The notes under the pieces were generated by a model. The model was not told the DNA's origin and did no database searches. It saw nothing but the letters and a program-made list of their open reading frames with translations. Made by a program: the position numbers and the translations under genes. Below are positions 55,035 through 64,000 of a stretch of 64,000 bases of DNA, in pieces. Position 1 is the first letter of the stretch, and each line of letters begins with the position of its first letter. Origin of the DNA: CAWCUU01 sp963798855 (GTDB taxonomy: Bacteria; Gemmatimonadota; Gemmatimonadetes; Longimicrobiales; RSA9); the NCBI GenBank assembly GCA_963798855.1, contig CAWCUU010000001.1:1612001-1676000 (forward strand), read 5' to 3'.

Positions 55035-56234
55035 TCAACGCTCCCGGTGCAATCGGAGCAGCTCGGGGTGCTCGACGTCGAGCGAGTCGAAGCGGTCGCC
55101 GAGGATCCAGTCGGCGGCGATATCGTAAGCGAGGAACCGGAAGGGCACCTCGACGGCGCCGAGCCATTCGCCGTCCGGGCTGAATACGTTCCAGCGCGTG
55201 CGCTCGCCGGAGTGGGCGATCGGCGTGTACTCCTCGGCCCAGAGGTAGCCGAGCGAGTCGACGAGCAGATCCGAGTATGCGGGGCGCGTCCCCGGATCGG
55301 GCAACGCGGCCATGACCTGCTTCGTCAGCGGATTCGAATTCCCGTGGATCATGGCCGCCCGCTCGGCGTCCGCCTGCTGATGAGAGACACCCAGATCAAT
55401 GCCGTCCACGCGGATCGATCGCCGTGGCTGTGTACCCCCCGGCTGTAGCAACTCGATCTCCATGCGTTCGGCGGATCCATGGAAAACGCGATCGCGGAAC
55501 GTTGCGACCTGAGGATACTTCGGAAAGAGCGGTCTGACGTCCAACCACCGATCGCCGTGCTCCATCCGGAAGCCCTCAGGCCCCGGGATCTTCGCGAGCG
55601 TGTCCGCGCGGACCCCATTGGCAGAAAAACGGACGAGCGTCGCCGGCATCCGATACGTGCCCGTGCCTCCCGCCGGCATGTCATCGGTCGAGAAGACCAG
55701 CGCGACGAACGCGGAGCCGGCGAGCACGCGGAGGCCGTCCAGACTCGGATTCGGGAGTCTGAACATGCGACCGGTCTCGTGATCGTCTCCGAGCACGGTC
55801 ACGCGTCCCAGCGACGCATCGAAGGCGACGAGAGAGTCACCCCGGTAGCGCTCGAGCCCCGAGAGGGCTCTGAACTCCCCAGGCCCGTCTCCGCGCCGGC
55901 CGGTCGTGCCGAGAAGACCACCCTCCGCCGAGTAGAACCGGATCTGACCCGAGCGGTAGTCGGCGACGGCGATCGAGCCGTCCTTCAAGCGGAGGGCGCC
56001 TTCGACGTCGTCGAAATCGTGGGCGGAATCGCGGATGATGGTGGCGAGGTCGAGGATCGGCGTGGTGTCGATCGACCAGCCGGGGCCGTCCCCCCAGACG
56101 GGTGAGGCGGACTCCACGATGACGGTGCCGGCGCTATCGCGGGTGGCGACGCGCACGCGGGGAGATGCGTCGCCGCAGGCCAGGGAGACGGCGGCGAGCG
56201 AGACGCCGACCACCAAGCCGACCAGCGCCCGCAC
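55035..56234 (-). CDS. 6-bladed beta-propeller lipoprotein, second member
   Basis: A 399-residue lipoprotein. I place the start at GTG 56234 because RALVGLVVGVSLAAVSLAC gives a lipobox (VSLAC) and because the longer frame would overlap the monooxygenase gene. Propeller motifs: LKDGSIAVADYRSGQIRFYS, TTGRRGDGPGEFRALSGLER (the GPGEF motif) and WNVFSPDGEWLGAVEVPFRF. It is related in layout to the protein at 1919-3013. It follows the monooxygenase gene (stop 56272) by about 37 bases on the same strand. Confidence 0.75.
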   Translation of the reverse strand: MRALVGLVVGVSLAAVSLACGDASPRVRVATRDSAGTVIVESASPVWGDGPGWSIDTTPILDLATIIRDSAHDFDDVEGALRLKDGSIAVADYRSGQIRFYSAEGGLLGTTGRRGDGPGEFRALSGLERYRGDSLVAFDASLGRVTVLGDDHETGRMFRLPNPSLDGLRVLAGSAFVALVFSTDDMPAGGTGTYRMPATLVRFSANGVRADTLAKIPGPEGFRMEHGDRWLDVRPLFPKYPQVATFRDRVFHGSAERMEIELLQPGGTQPRRSIRVDGIDLGVSHQQADAERAAMIHGNSNPLTKQVMAALPDPGTRPAYSDLLVDSLGYLWAEEYTPIAHSGERTRWNVFSPDGEWLGAVEVPFRFLAYDIAADWILGDRFDSLDVEHPELLRLHRER

Positions 56235-56271
56235 GCGGGGACGAGCGCCGACGATGCGCTGGGTCGGGGGT

Positions 56272-56610
56272 TCAGGCCGACAGCGAGCTCCGCGCCCGCT
56301 CGACCGCCTCGAGGCCACGCGTCTCGGAGACCTCCTGGAAGCGCGCGACCGGCTCGGCCGCGAGGAGATCGCCGAGCACGGCGAGGAAGGTGCCGACATG
56401 GGCGCTGCGGAAGTGATCGTCGAGCGCATCCCAGTCCCGCCACTGCTCCGCGAAGCTGAACGCATTCGCGTCCTCCGTGTCCTGGTAGAAGCGATAATCG
56501 ATGCAGCCGTCCTCGGCGCGCGTGGCTTCGAGCAGCCCCTCGTGCACGCGCCGGAGAACCTCTTCGCGTTTCTCCGGCTTCGCGACCAGTCGCAGCTGAA
56601 CAGCGATCAT
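56272..56610 (-). CDS. Antibiotic biosynthesis monooxygenase (ABM) domain protein
   Basis: A 112-residue ferredoxin-like small enzyme. IAVQLRLVAKPEKREEVLRR, DGCIDYRFYQDTEDANAFSF, EQWRDWDALDDHFRSAHVGT and LLAAEPVARFQEV match ABM/YgiN-type quinol monooxygenases, including the conserved EQW and H. Such proteins oxidise aromatic or quinol substrates without cofactor or detoxify them. The start is ATG 56610. Confidence 0.9.
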   Translation of the reverse strand: MIAVQLRLVAKPEKREEVLRRVHEGLLEATRAEDGCIDYRFYQDTEDANAFSFAEQWRDWDALDDHFRSAHVGTFLAVLGDLLAAEPVARFQEVSETRGLEAVERARSSLSA

Positions 56611-56828
56611 CGGGTCTCTCTTCGCTTGCTGGATGTGAGGACGGCCGCTCAGGCCGTCGGTAGAGCGGCCATCATAGGCCCAGCGGCACGGTGAGACCAG
56701 TTTGGGGCCGCGTCGCGGCGCCGACTACGAGACGGTCCGTACGTCTGACGGCTTGAAGTTTCGGACCTCGCACCTCAAACTTCCGCGTCGCCCTTCTCAC
56801 CTCCCACATTCCAACTTCGAACGTCAAA

Positions 56829-58425
56829 ATGCGCGCTGCAGCGACGTCCCTCACCCTGCTCGTCTGCCTTGCGACAGTGCCCGCACCCGCCTCGGCCCAG
56901 CGTCGCGGCATCGACCGGCTGCTGAAGGAGGTCACCGCCGACGTCGAGTCGAACCGGAAGCTTACGCAAGTCATGGTCGACAAGATCTTCAGCTTTTCGG
57001 AGCTCGGCTTCCAGGAGGTCGAGACGTCGAAGTACCTGGTGGATCTGCTGCGCGCAGAACGGCTTCGACGTGCAGATCGGCGTCTCGGGCATCCCGACGG
57101 CGTGGGTCGCCCGCTGGGGCTCCGGCAAGCCGGTGATCGCGCTCGGCAGCGAACATCGACTGCATCCCGAAGGCGAGCCAGAAGCCCGGCGTCGCGTAGC
57201 ACGACCCGATCGTCGAGGGCGCGCCGGGCCACGGCGAAGGCCACAACTCGGGGCAGGCCGTGAACATGACGGCCGCGCTCGCGGTGAAGAAGATCATGGA
57301 GCGCGAGAACATTCCCGGGACGCTCGTGCTCTGGCCGGGCGTCGCCGAGGAGCTGGTCGGCACGAAGGCGTGGTTCGTCCGCGACGGGCTCTTCAAGGAC
57401 GTGGACGTGGTGCTGTTCACGCACGTCGGCAACAACCTCGAGCGTGTCCTGGGGCGGCGGTCGCGGCACCGGGCTCGTCTCGGTGGAGTACCAGTTCCAG
57501 GGCGAATCGGCGCACGCCGCGGGCGCGCCCTGGCGCGGCCGCAGCGCGCTGGACGCCGCGATGCTGATGGACATCGGCTGGAAGTTCCGCCGCGAGCACC
57601 TGCGCCCGGCCCAGCGCTCGCACTCGATCATCTCCGACGGCGGCGACCAGCCGAACGTCGTGCCGCCGAACGCCGCGATCTGGTACTACTTCCGCGAGAT
57701 GGACTACGACGCACATCAAGCAGAACTTCGAGATCGGCGACCACATGGCCGAGGGCGCCGCGCTGATGACGGACACGAAGGTGCACGTACCGCATCCTCG
57801 GCACCGCCTGGCCGCGCCACTTCAACAAGCCGATCGCCGAGGCCATGTACGAGCACATCCAGGCGGTGGGCCTGCCCACCTGGAGCGACGACGACCAGAC
57901 GCTCGCCGAAGGCCGTGCAGAAGCTCGTCTCCAGCCGCGACACCAGCGGCCTCGCGACGAAGCTCGACACCCTCGCCGGGCCCGCCCGCCGAGCCGGAGC
58001 AGCGGCGGCTCCGACGACATCGGCGACGTCTCCTGGGACGTGCCGACCGTGACGCTGCGCTTCCCGTCCAACATCCCGGGGCTGCCCGGCCACAACTGGT
58101 CGAACGCGATCGCGATGGCCACGCCCGATCGCGCACAAGGGCGCGACCGCCGGCGCCAAGGTGCTGGCGCGGACCGCGCTCGATCCTGCTTCACCGCGCC
58201 TCGCTGCTCGCAGAGCGCGTGGACTACTTCCGCGACGTGCAGACGAAGGACACGAAGTACACACCGTTCATCACCGCGAACGACCCGCCGGCCACCTGGC
58301 TGAACGCGGAGATCATGGCGGAGTTCCGGCCGAAGCTCGAGACGTTCTACTACGACGAGACGAGGTACGACACGTACCTCGAGCAGCTCGGCATCACCTA
58401 TCCGACGCTGGAAAGGAAGAACTGA
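56829..58425 (+). pseudogene. M20 family amidohydrolase, many +1 frameshifts and one stop
   Basis: A secreted metallopeptidase-like protein of about 525 residues. ATG 56829 gives a signal peptide. Order of recognisable parts: FSFSELGFQEVETSKYLVDL, GEGHNSGQAVNMTAALAVKK, WPGVAEELVGTKAWFVRDGL (metal-binding Glu), LVSVEYQFQGESAHAAGAPW (dimerisation and substrate motif), QPNVVPPNAAIWYYFREMDY, PGHNWSNAIAM and the C-terminal FRPKLETFYYDETRYDTYLE. Single extra bases occur near 57054, 57152, 57443, 57711, 57784, 57908, 57985 and 58117, and a TAG at 57197-57199 replaces TAC. The family structure is otherwise preserved, so base-calling insertions are likely. Confidence 0.8.
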
Positions 58426-58473
58426 GCAGGGACGACGTTGGAAGGCAGGGACCCGGAGCCGGCGAGGTCCTGG

Positions 58474-59223
58474 TCAGCTCCGTGCGGCCCAGCGCAGAAC
58501 CGACTCGTAGCTCACACCGACTTTCGTCTGCGGGTCGGCTGTGGACGGCAGCGGAACGGAGGAGCGATAGGCGGAGATCCAGGTCGTCACGGCAAACGAC
58601 CACCCCACTCCGACCGGTAACAGTGCCACTGGCAGGACCACGGTGTCGGGCGGAAACCCCTTCGACGTGAGCTGCAGCAGCGGGCTCCCCGTATCGGTGT
58701 TCACCTCGAGATGCCAGCTGCCGCTGGTTTCCCCGTTCCAGGCCGGCTGTGGCAGATGCAGCGGGAGGTGGATCTCGTCTCCGCTGGCCGCCACGGTGTC
58801 GGCACTCTCGGCGCGCTGGTAGGCGTCGAGCCGCATGGAGAGGCGCTCGCCGTCCGGCAGCGGAACGATCAGCCGCGCCGGCAGGATCAGCCCGTCATCG
58901 GACAGCGAGGCCTTGTAGTGGCGCCAGCCCTCGACGCTGTCGACGCTCGCCGGGTGCAGCTCAAGCGCGCCGAAGTGCACGACTTCGTCGCTCAGCGCCC
59001 GAAGTCGGTGGTCCGCATCCCGTCCCGGATGGAGGTGGACGCGCAGCTCGAGCTCAGGGGTGAGGGTGTCCGCGTAGGCGAACGTGACCTGCACCGACGG
59101 TGGCGAGGCGCCTCCGAGCCCCGTCACGTCGATCCTGCACGCGGCCACGGATACGCCGAGGGCGAACGCCAGCATCGGTATCGGACGCAGCTGTGCCCGA
59201 ATCCGCCGCAGACACGGAATCAT
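58474..59223 (-). CDS. Lipoprotein of unknown function, coupled to an HExxH protein
   Basis: A 249-residue lipoprotein with ATG 59223 overlapping the stop of the upstream gene by four bases (ATGA), so the two are translated together. The signal ends in a lipobox (VSVAAC). The rest is mostly beta (VQVTFAYADTLTPELELRVH, GSWHLEVNTDTGSPLLQLTS) with no known motif. The longer frame upstream would overlap the neighbour heavily and is not used. It looks like a periplasmic partner of the product of 59220-60077. Confidence 0.7.
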   Translation of the reverse strand: MIPCLRRIRAQLRPIPMLAFALGVSVAACRIDVTGLGGASPPSVQVTFAYADTLTPELELRVHLHPGRDADHRLRALSDEVVHFGALELHPASVDSVEGWRHYKASLSDDGLILPARLIVPLPDGERLSMRLDAYQRAESADTVAASGDEIHLPLHLPQPAWNGETSGSWHLEVNTDTGSPLLQLTSKGFPPDTVVLPVALLPVGVGWSFAVTTWISAYRSSVPLPSTADPQTKVGVSYESVLRWAARS

Positions 59224-60077
59224 CCGCCGGCCAGCCAGTACGCCTCCGACTCGTCCACATCCCGTATCCAGTCGATGCCGACGCCTTCGAGGCTGCCGCG
59301 CATGATGGTCATCAGGTAATTCGTGCCGATGAGGCGGTGCACTCGCCGCGTCGGGCCGCTGAGCCGCGCTGCGGACGCCTCGAGCGGATCGCCCACCGTG
59401 ATGTTGAGGAAATCGAATTGGAGGATGTGCACCCGCTCGTGTCCGATCACGGTCGCTTCTCTGGAGGCCGTCTTGTCCGCGAGGTAGATGACGCCACCCT
59501 CCGCGAGCCCGTCCGCGAGATGACCCTCGTCGCCGTACAGCGCCCGTCCGGGCGCACGGAACACCGCGGCACCCGAGGACAGGCTCGCCCACCCGTCGAA
59601 ATCCAGCTCTGGCTGGGTGAAGGCGGAGACGATGCGCACGGCATCGAACAGCTGCAGGCGCGCGCGCACGGATCCGGCCCGGCGTGGCAGGACTACCAGC
59701 TCCAGGGGTCCGAGCGGCAGCTGGACGCGCTCCAGCGGCCCGATGCCCTCGCCTGCGTTGCGCACCATCGACGCGCCGACGGCGGAGATCTCCCGCGCCA
59801 GCAAACCGGCGCCGTCGAATCGCTCGACCGTCAGCCGTCGTCCGGCGAACGCGACCGCGCCGCCGATCGCGCCCGGGAGAAACGCGTCCGTGAACGACCC
59901 GCCGCGGATGACCCGGGACAGCCCGGCGATCGTCCCGCCGATCAGGCCGTTCAGGCTCGCGACCGCCACCTGTTGCGCCGCGCGCGGCAGCTCACGCTCC
60001 TGCGCAGGGGAAGAAGCGGGCAGCGCGAGCCGCGCAGCTACTGCGACGAGCGCCGTCGCCGTTCGAAGCTCGGACAT
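59220..60077 (-). CDS. Exported protein with HExxH motif, putative metallopeptidase
   Basis: A 285-residue protein. A signal-like N-terminus (about residues 5-25) is followed by helical and Gly/Ala-rich segments (VASLNGLIGGTIAGLSRVIR, AFLPGAIGGAVAFAGRRL) that may enter the membrane. A beta-rich domain follows (GPLELVVLPRRAGSVRARLQ). The HExxH zinc motif is in TVIGHERVHILQFDFLNI (HERVH). No third ligand is obvious. I know of no named family with this layout. The stop overlaps the start of the lipoprotein gene. ATG 60077; it lies four bases after the S9 peptidase stop (60082). Confidence 0.7.
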   Translation of the reverse strand: MSELRTATALVAVAARLALPASSPAQERELPRAAQQVAVASLNGLIGGTIAGLSRVIRGGSFTDAFLPGAIGGAVAFAGRRLTVERFDGAGLLAREISAVGASMVRNAGEGIGPLERVQLPLGPLELVVLPRRAGSVRARLQLFDAVRIVSAFTQPELDFDGWASLSSGAAVFRAPGRALYGDEGHLADGLAEGGVIYLADKTASREATVIGHERVHILQFDFLNITVGDPLEASAARLSGPTRRVHRLIGTNYLMTIMRGSLEGVGIDWIRDVDESEAYWLAGG

Positions 60078-60081
60078 CCCT

Positions 60082-62373
60082 TCACCGCCCCTTCGACCCC
60101 ACCGCCCTCGCCGCGGCGCCCTGCCGGCCGCCCGCCGGCAGATGCTGCTCGAGGTAGCGCGTCAGCAGTGAATAGATGTGCAGCGTCGTGCCCGTGCCCT
60201 CGCAGATGCAGTGGCTGCGATTGGGGTAGACCATGAGCTCGAACGGCTTGCCCAGCTCCACCAGTCGGTTCACGAGTCGCTCCGTACCCTGGTAGTGCAC
60301 GTTGTCGTCGCCGCTGCCGTGCACGAGCAGGAGGTCTCCCTTGAGCCCTTCGGCGAACCCGATCGGAGAGCCGCGCGCGTAGCCGTCCGCGTTGTACTGG
60401 GGCAGCCCCATGTAGCGCTCCTGGTAGACCGTGTCGTACAGGCGCTGATCCGCGACCGGCGCCACCGCCATGCCGACCGAGTAGACGTCCGGATAGCGGA
60501 ACATCGCATTCAGCGTCGCCGACCCGCCGCCGCTCCATCCCCAGATGCCGACCCGCGCCGGATCCAGGTACGGACGCTCCGCGATCAGCGCGCGCACCGC
60601 GTTCGCCTGCTCGCGGCTGGACAGCTCGCCGACCGCGCCGTAGACGACCTTGCGCCAGGCCCGCCCCCGCGGCGCCGGCGTCCCGCGGTTGTCGACGCTC
60701 GCGACGACGTAGCCCTGGTCGGCGATCATGCGGTGCCACAGGGCACCCCTGCCGCCCCAGCGGTCCAGCACGGTCTGCCCCGCGGGCTCGCTGTAGACCT
60801 GCATGAACAGCGGGTACTTCTTCGACGGATCGAAGTCCTTCGGGAATATCATCCAGCCGTCCAGCACCGCGCCGTCCGGCACCTTCACCTTGAAGAACTC
60901 CGTCTTCCCCGCCAGCAGCGGTGCCGCGGTCTCACGCAGCTCGGCGTTGTCGACGAGCGTGCGCACCGGCTCGTGCTTCGGCAGTCGCACCAGGTCGATG
61001 ACGGGCGGTGAATCGAAGGTCGAGACGGTGTGGATCGCCCACTTCGCGTCCGGCGCGATGTCATAGTCGTGGCTGCCGGCCGCCCCGGCCGGCGTGACCC
61101 GGACCGCCTTTCCGCCGGAGAGCGGCACACGGTAGAGGTAGCGCTGGGTGGCGTTGTCCGGTGAGGCGACGACGTAGATCTGCCCGCCCGGCTCGTCCAC
61201 GGCGGCGATGTCGATCACGTCGTAATCGCCCGGCGTCAGCAGCTTCACGCTCTTGCCGTCGCGGGAAACGAGGTAGAGGTGCCGCCAGCCGTCTCGTTCG
61301 CTGACCCAGAGGAAGTCTCTGCCGCCGTGCAGCCAGCTGAGGTCGTCCACGACGTCGACCCACGCACTGTCCTTCTCCGTCAGGATCGTGCGCACCTCGC
61401 CCGTCCGCGCGTCCGCCAGCATTACCCGGTCCGTGTTCTGGAGCCGGTTCATTCGCTGCAGCACGAGCTCGCGCGAGCCCGCCGCCCATTCCATGCGAGG
61501 CAGGTAGTCGTCGCGTGGGTGGCCTGGCACCTTTAGCCACGTGATCGGCCCGCCGTCCGCGCTCACGACGCCCGCCGTCACGGCCGAGTTCGTCGTGCCC
61601 GCCTTCGGGTACTGGATCGGGATCGTGAACGAGTACAGCGAGTCCGTGTCGTCGATCAGCAGGAAGTCACGCACGCCCGACATGTCGAAGTGCCAGAACG
61701 CGATCGTGGCGCCGTCCGGCGACCACCGCAGCCCGTTTCGCAGATCGAATTCCTCCTCGTAGACCCAGTCGCTCGTGCCGTTCACGATCGTGCGCGAGCC
61801 GTCGTGCGTCAGGCGCGTGATCGCGCCGTTCGACAACCGCTCGACGTACAGGTCGCCCTGCCTCACGTACGCCACCCGGTCACCATTCGGTGAGAACGTC
61901 GCGAACATCAGTGATGACTCGGGCGCCGCGGAGCCGCCGAGCTGCCGCAGTGAGCCGCTCGCGCGGTCCAGGACCCAGTAGTCCCCCCGCGTGTTGCGCC
62001 GCCACACCCGCTTCGAGTTCGTGAACAACAGCAGCTTCGAGCCGTCGGCCGACCACGCGTAGTCGTCGATCTCCAGCGGGTCCGTCCGACCTTCCGGGAT
62101 CAGCGACGTCGCCGGAATCATCACCGACCGTTTTCCCGCCGCGGTCTCGTAGCGCACGATCTCGCTCGACTCCGGCTCCGTCTCAGAGGGCTCCACGGTC
62201 GTGTACGCACCGCCGTCGCCCAGCCACCGCGCCGGACCGAAGCGCTCGCCGGCGAACGCCCCCGACGCGAACAGCGCCTGGAGTCGCGCCTTCGTGGCCG
62301 CGTCCTGCGCGCGCGCCGGCTGCGCGGCCGTCAGCAGGAGCAACGCGAACAGCAACGTCGATCGTCGCATCAT
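60082..62373 (-). CDS. S9 family dipeptidyl-peptidase IV-like peptidase
   Basis: A 763-residue exported serine peptidase that removes N-terminal dipeptides. Signal at residues 1-22 (ends RAQ). The N-terminal propeller carries the substrate-binding Glu pair in DWVYEEEFDLRNGLRWSPDG. The catalytic domain has YPLFMQVYSEP, GYVVASVDNRGTPAPRGRAW, VGIWGWSGGGSATLNAMFRY (nucleophile Ser in GWSGG, at about residue 635) and the His in NRSHCICEG. ATG 62373. It lies in the leftward block with the HExxH protein and the lipoprotein, only four bases before the former's start, so they are probably co-transcribed. Confidence 0.9.
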   Translation of the reverse strand: MMRRSTLLFALLLLTAAQPARAQDAATKARLQALFASGAFAGERFGPARWLGDGGAYTTVEPSETEPESSEIVRYETAAGKRSVMIPATSLIPEGRTDPLEIDDYAWSADGSKLLLFTNSKRVWRRNTRGDYWVLDRASGSLRQLGGSAAPESSLMFATFSPNGDRVAYVRQGDLYVERLSNGAITRLTHDGSRTIVNGTSDWVYEEEFDLRNGLRWSPDGATIAFWHFDMSGVRDFLLIDDTDSLYSFTIPIQYPKAGTTNSAVTAGVVSADGGPITWLKVPGHPRDDYLPRMEWAAGSRELVLQRMNRLQNTDRVMLADARTGEVRTILTEKDSAWVDVVDDLSWLHGGRDFLWVSERDGWRHLYLVSRDGKSVKLLTPGDYDVIDIAAVDEPGGQIYVVASPDNATQRYLYRVPLSGGKAVRVTPAGAAGSHDYDIAPDAKWAIHTVSTFDSPPVIDLVRLPKHEPVRTLVDNAELRETAAPLLAGKTEFFKVKVPDGAVLDGWMIFPKDFDPSKKYPLFMQVYSEPAGQTVLDRWGGRGALWHRMIADQGYVVASVDNRGTPAPRGRAWRKVVYGAVGELSSREQANAVRALIAERPYLDPARVGIWGWSGGGSATLNAMFRYPDVYSVGMAVAPVADQRLYDTVYQERYMGLPQYNADGYARGSPIGFAEGLKGDLLLVHGSGDDNVHYQGTERLVNRLVELGKPFELMVYPNRSHCICEGTGTTLHIYSLLTRYLEQHLPAGGRQGAAARAVGSKGR

Positions 62374-62395
62374 CGGCTTCGTGTTGGAGGAGACC

Positions 62396-63775
62396 TCAGC
62401 GGCCCGGCATCGGGAACACGACGGGACTCTCGTCGCCGTTCGCGCCGACGCTCGCCACGCCGAAGAAGTAGTTGTCCACGACCAGATCGGTCATCTCCTT
62501 CTCGGTCGCGTCACCGGCCCAGAGCCAGTGGTTCCACGTAGGCAATGTCGTCTCGCGCCAGTACACCTTGTAACCGGCAGCTCCAGGCACGCGCTGCCAG
62601 CGAAGGGTCGCCGACGGCCTCACCGCACCGGCGATCGTGACGCTGTCCGGCGCGGCCGGCGCCCACGCGAGCGACGCCAGCGACGCCGCGTTCAACGCCG
62701 TCACGCTGGCGAGGTAAGGAAAATTCACCTTGTCGAGCACGTCCCCGTAGGCGATGCCGTCCTCCGCGCGGAGATCCTGGTGCTGGCGCGTGTAGGTTTC
62801 GTTCGGCTCCGTCACACGGACTGCCGGGAAGCCGAGGTCGTTGAACGCGCGGTGATCGCCGCCACGGCCGAAGCGGTCCAGGCGGTAGATCATCATCACG
62901 TCGAAGTTCGGCATGTAGGCCTCGGCGATGTGGTCGACGTAGCGCGCCACCTGTCGCGATGGGCCGTCCACCTCCCCGCCGAAGAAGCGCATGCGGCGCA
63001 GATCCTCTTCGGTCGTCGTCGCGGCGGGGCTCTCGGAGAAGACCCGCACGTGCGTGTTGTCCACGACGCCGTTCTGTCCCTCGATGTTGCCGACGATGTC
63101 GTTGTTCAGCACCGCCTCGACGTGCCATCCGTTCTTCTGCGCCAGCTCCGCCATGAGCCGGCCGCCGAACAGCCCCTGCTCCTCGCCCGCCAGCGCGCCG
63201 AACGCGATCGACGCCGCAAAGCGGTGCTTCGACAGCACCCGTGCCGCCTCCAGCACCGCGACCGTCCCACTCCCGTCGTCGTTCGCGCCGGGGGCGTCGT
63301 GAGCCGCATCCATCACGTCCGTCACCCTCGAATCGTAGTGGCCGGTGATCGCCACGTACCGGTCCGGATCGGAGGTCCCCTTCAGCACGGCGACGACGTT
63401 GACGATGTCGACCCCGTCCGGGATGCGTCGCTCGCCGCTGACGTGCTTGCGCTGGTAGGAGACCTGCAGGCATCCACCGCACGCCGTCGAGATGCTGTCG
63501 AATTGCGCCTTGATCCAGCGCCTCGCCGCGCCGATGCCGCGCGTCGTCGACATGGTATCCGATAGCGTGTGACGGGTGCCGAACGCGACGAGCCGCCGCA
63601 GATCGCTCTCGAGGCGCGATGCGCTCACATCCGCCACGATCGCGCGCACGCGCTCGTCCCGCGCCGGCGGCGGGGATCCGGCGCTCGCCATCGTTCTACC
63701 CGCGGGCGCCTGTGCGGACAGCGGCGAAGCGGCGAGCAACACAAGCACGGCGGCGAGGCGGGCGCGGACGGTCAC
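62396..63775 (-). CDS. M28 family zinc aminopeptidase
   Basis: A 459-residue exported metallopeptidase. GTG 63775 has GGAGGAG upstream and opens a signal peptide; the longer frame is rejected. Zinc ligands and catalytic residues are visible in order: ITGHYDSRV (His), APGANDDGSGTVAVL (Asp), LAGEEQGLFGG (Glu pair), LNNDIVGNIEG (Asp), FGRGGDHRAFNDLGFPAVRV (His). A C-terminal beta domain of about 100 residues (ATLRWQRVPGAAGYKVYWRE) is fibronectin type III-like. Its stop lies 23 bases upstream of the S9 peptidase start, so it probably begins that operon. Confidence 0.9.
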   Translation of the reverse strand: MTVRARLAAVLVLLAASPLSAQAPAGRTMASAGSPPPARDERVRAIVADVSASRLESDLRRLVAFGTRHTLSDTMSTTRGIGAARRWIKAQFDSISTACGGCLQVSYQRKHVSGERRIPDGVDIVNVVAVLKGTSDPDRYVAITGHYDSRVTDVMDAAHDAPGANDDGSGTVAVLEAARVLSKHRFAASIAFGALAGEEQGLFGGRLMAELAQKNGWHVEAVLNNDIVGNIEGQNGVVDNTHVRVFSESPAATTTEEDLRRMRFFGGEVDGPSRQVARYVDHIAEAYMPNFDVMMIYRLDRFGRGGDHRAFNDLGFPAVRVTEPNETYTRQHQDLRAEDGIAYGDVLDKVNFPYLASVTALNAASLASLAWAPAAPDSVTIAGAVRPSATLRWQRVPGAAGYKVYWRETTLPTWNHWLWAGDATEKEMTDLVVDNYFFGVASVGANGDESPVVFPMPGR

Positions 63776-63991
63776 GGGCTCCTCCGGTCTTGTCGCGGTG
63801 GTGAGGATCGAGCGGGAAGCGTACGTCGCGATGCTGAGCCGGGTCAACCCAATGTGGCAGAGAATGGGCCGCTCGGGCGTTCTCTCCAAGGAGGGCGACT
63901 CATCCCCGAACACTGGCGGGGCGCCGCTCCGGGAGCATCTTTCCAGAGTTCCAGACGACGAGTTATCGCGACGTCCCGAACGGAGGACTCC

Positions 63992-64000
63992 ATGCGTACC
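63992..64000 (+). CDS. Start of a gene leaving the window
   Basis: ATG 63992 with GGAGG five bases upstream (63981-63986), reading MRT before the edge. It is the only strong start signal in the last 200 bases and is divergent from the M28 gene. Confidence 0.4.

Overview
The window is a high-GC bacterial chromosome segment, most likely from a Gemmatimonadota (or a nearby soil lineage such as Acidobacteriota). This is an inference from gene content: many secreted lipoproteins and peptidases (S9, M1, M20, M28, S41), two 6-bladed beta-propeller lipoproteins, a sortilin/BNR repeat protein, a PadR regulator next to a duplicated orphan ABC permease, cytochrome bd with a multicopper oxidase, and very frequent GTG starts. 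There is no rRNA. There is one tRNA (Ser-UGA, 44286-44368). I see no prophage and no CRISPR array.

Layout. 1-3.7 kb: the start of an RND membrane-fusion protein, a frameshifted regulator bracketed by two related palindromes, a propeller lipoprotein and a VapBC-type toxin-antitoxin pair with a readable leaderless promoter. 3.8-12.4 kb: mostly minus-strand housekeeping and envelope genes (GMC oxidase with a lipoprotein, a short-chain dehydrogenase, a HEAT/cyclophilin lipoprotein, MscS). Two copies of a ~290-bp non-coding repeat lie just upstream of two of these genes. 12.8-16.8 kb: the conserved ybbP-ybbA/tesA divergent cluster. 16.7-26.9 kb: a TonB-plug-only protein, an M1 aminopeptidase with translationally coupled egtB, an alpha/beta hydrolase, a CBS protein, a membrane protein, a lipoprotein whose Shine-Dalgarno sits in a hairpin, and an amidohydrolase. 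27.2-34.6 kb: one leftward respiratory/oxidative block, cydA-cydB-multicopper oxidase-cytochrome c-S9 peptidase. 35-37.2 kb: an S41-type protease. 37.8-51.1 kb: an accessory, decaying region with an IS110-type remnant, two damaged kup potassium-transporter copies at its edges, PadR plus permease, a Dph6-like gene fragment against tRNA-Ser, a complete IS256-family element with target-site duplication, decayed genes, an AraC regulator and a serine hydrolase. 51.1-64 kb: BNR protein, second propeller lipoprotein, monooxygenase-fold protein, M20 amidohydrolase, a lipoprotein overlapping an HExxH protein, DPP-IV-type S9 peptidase, M28 peptidase, and the start of a gene that leaves the window.

Sequence quality matters here. 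Many genes of clearly intact families (S9 at 27-29 kb, the multicopper oxidase, the IS256 transposase, BNR at 52-54 kb, M20 at 57-58 kb, both kup copies) are broken by single-base changes that are almost all +1 insertions. I read most of these as insertion-type sequencing or assembly errors, not biological decay. I still mark the most heavily hit genes as pseudogenes because no continuous frame exists in the given sequence.
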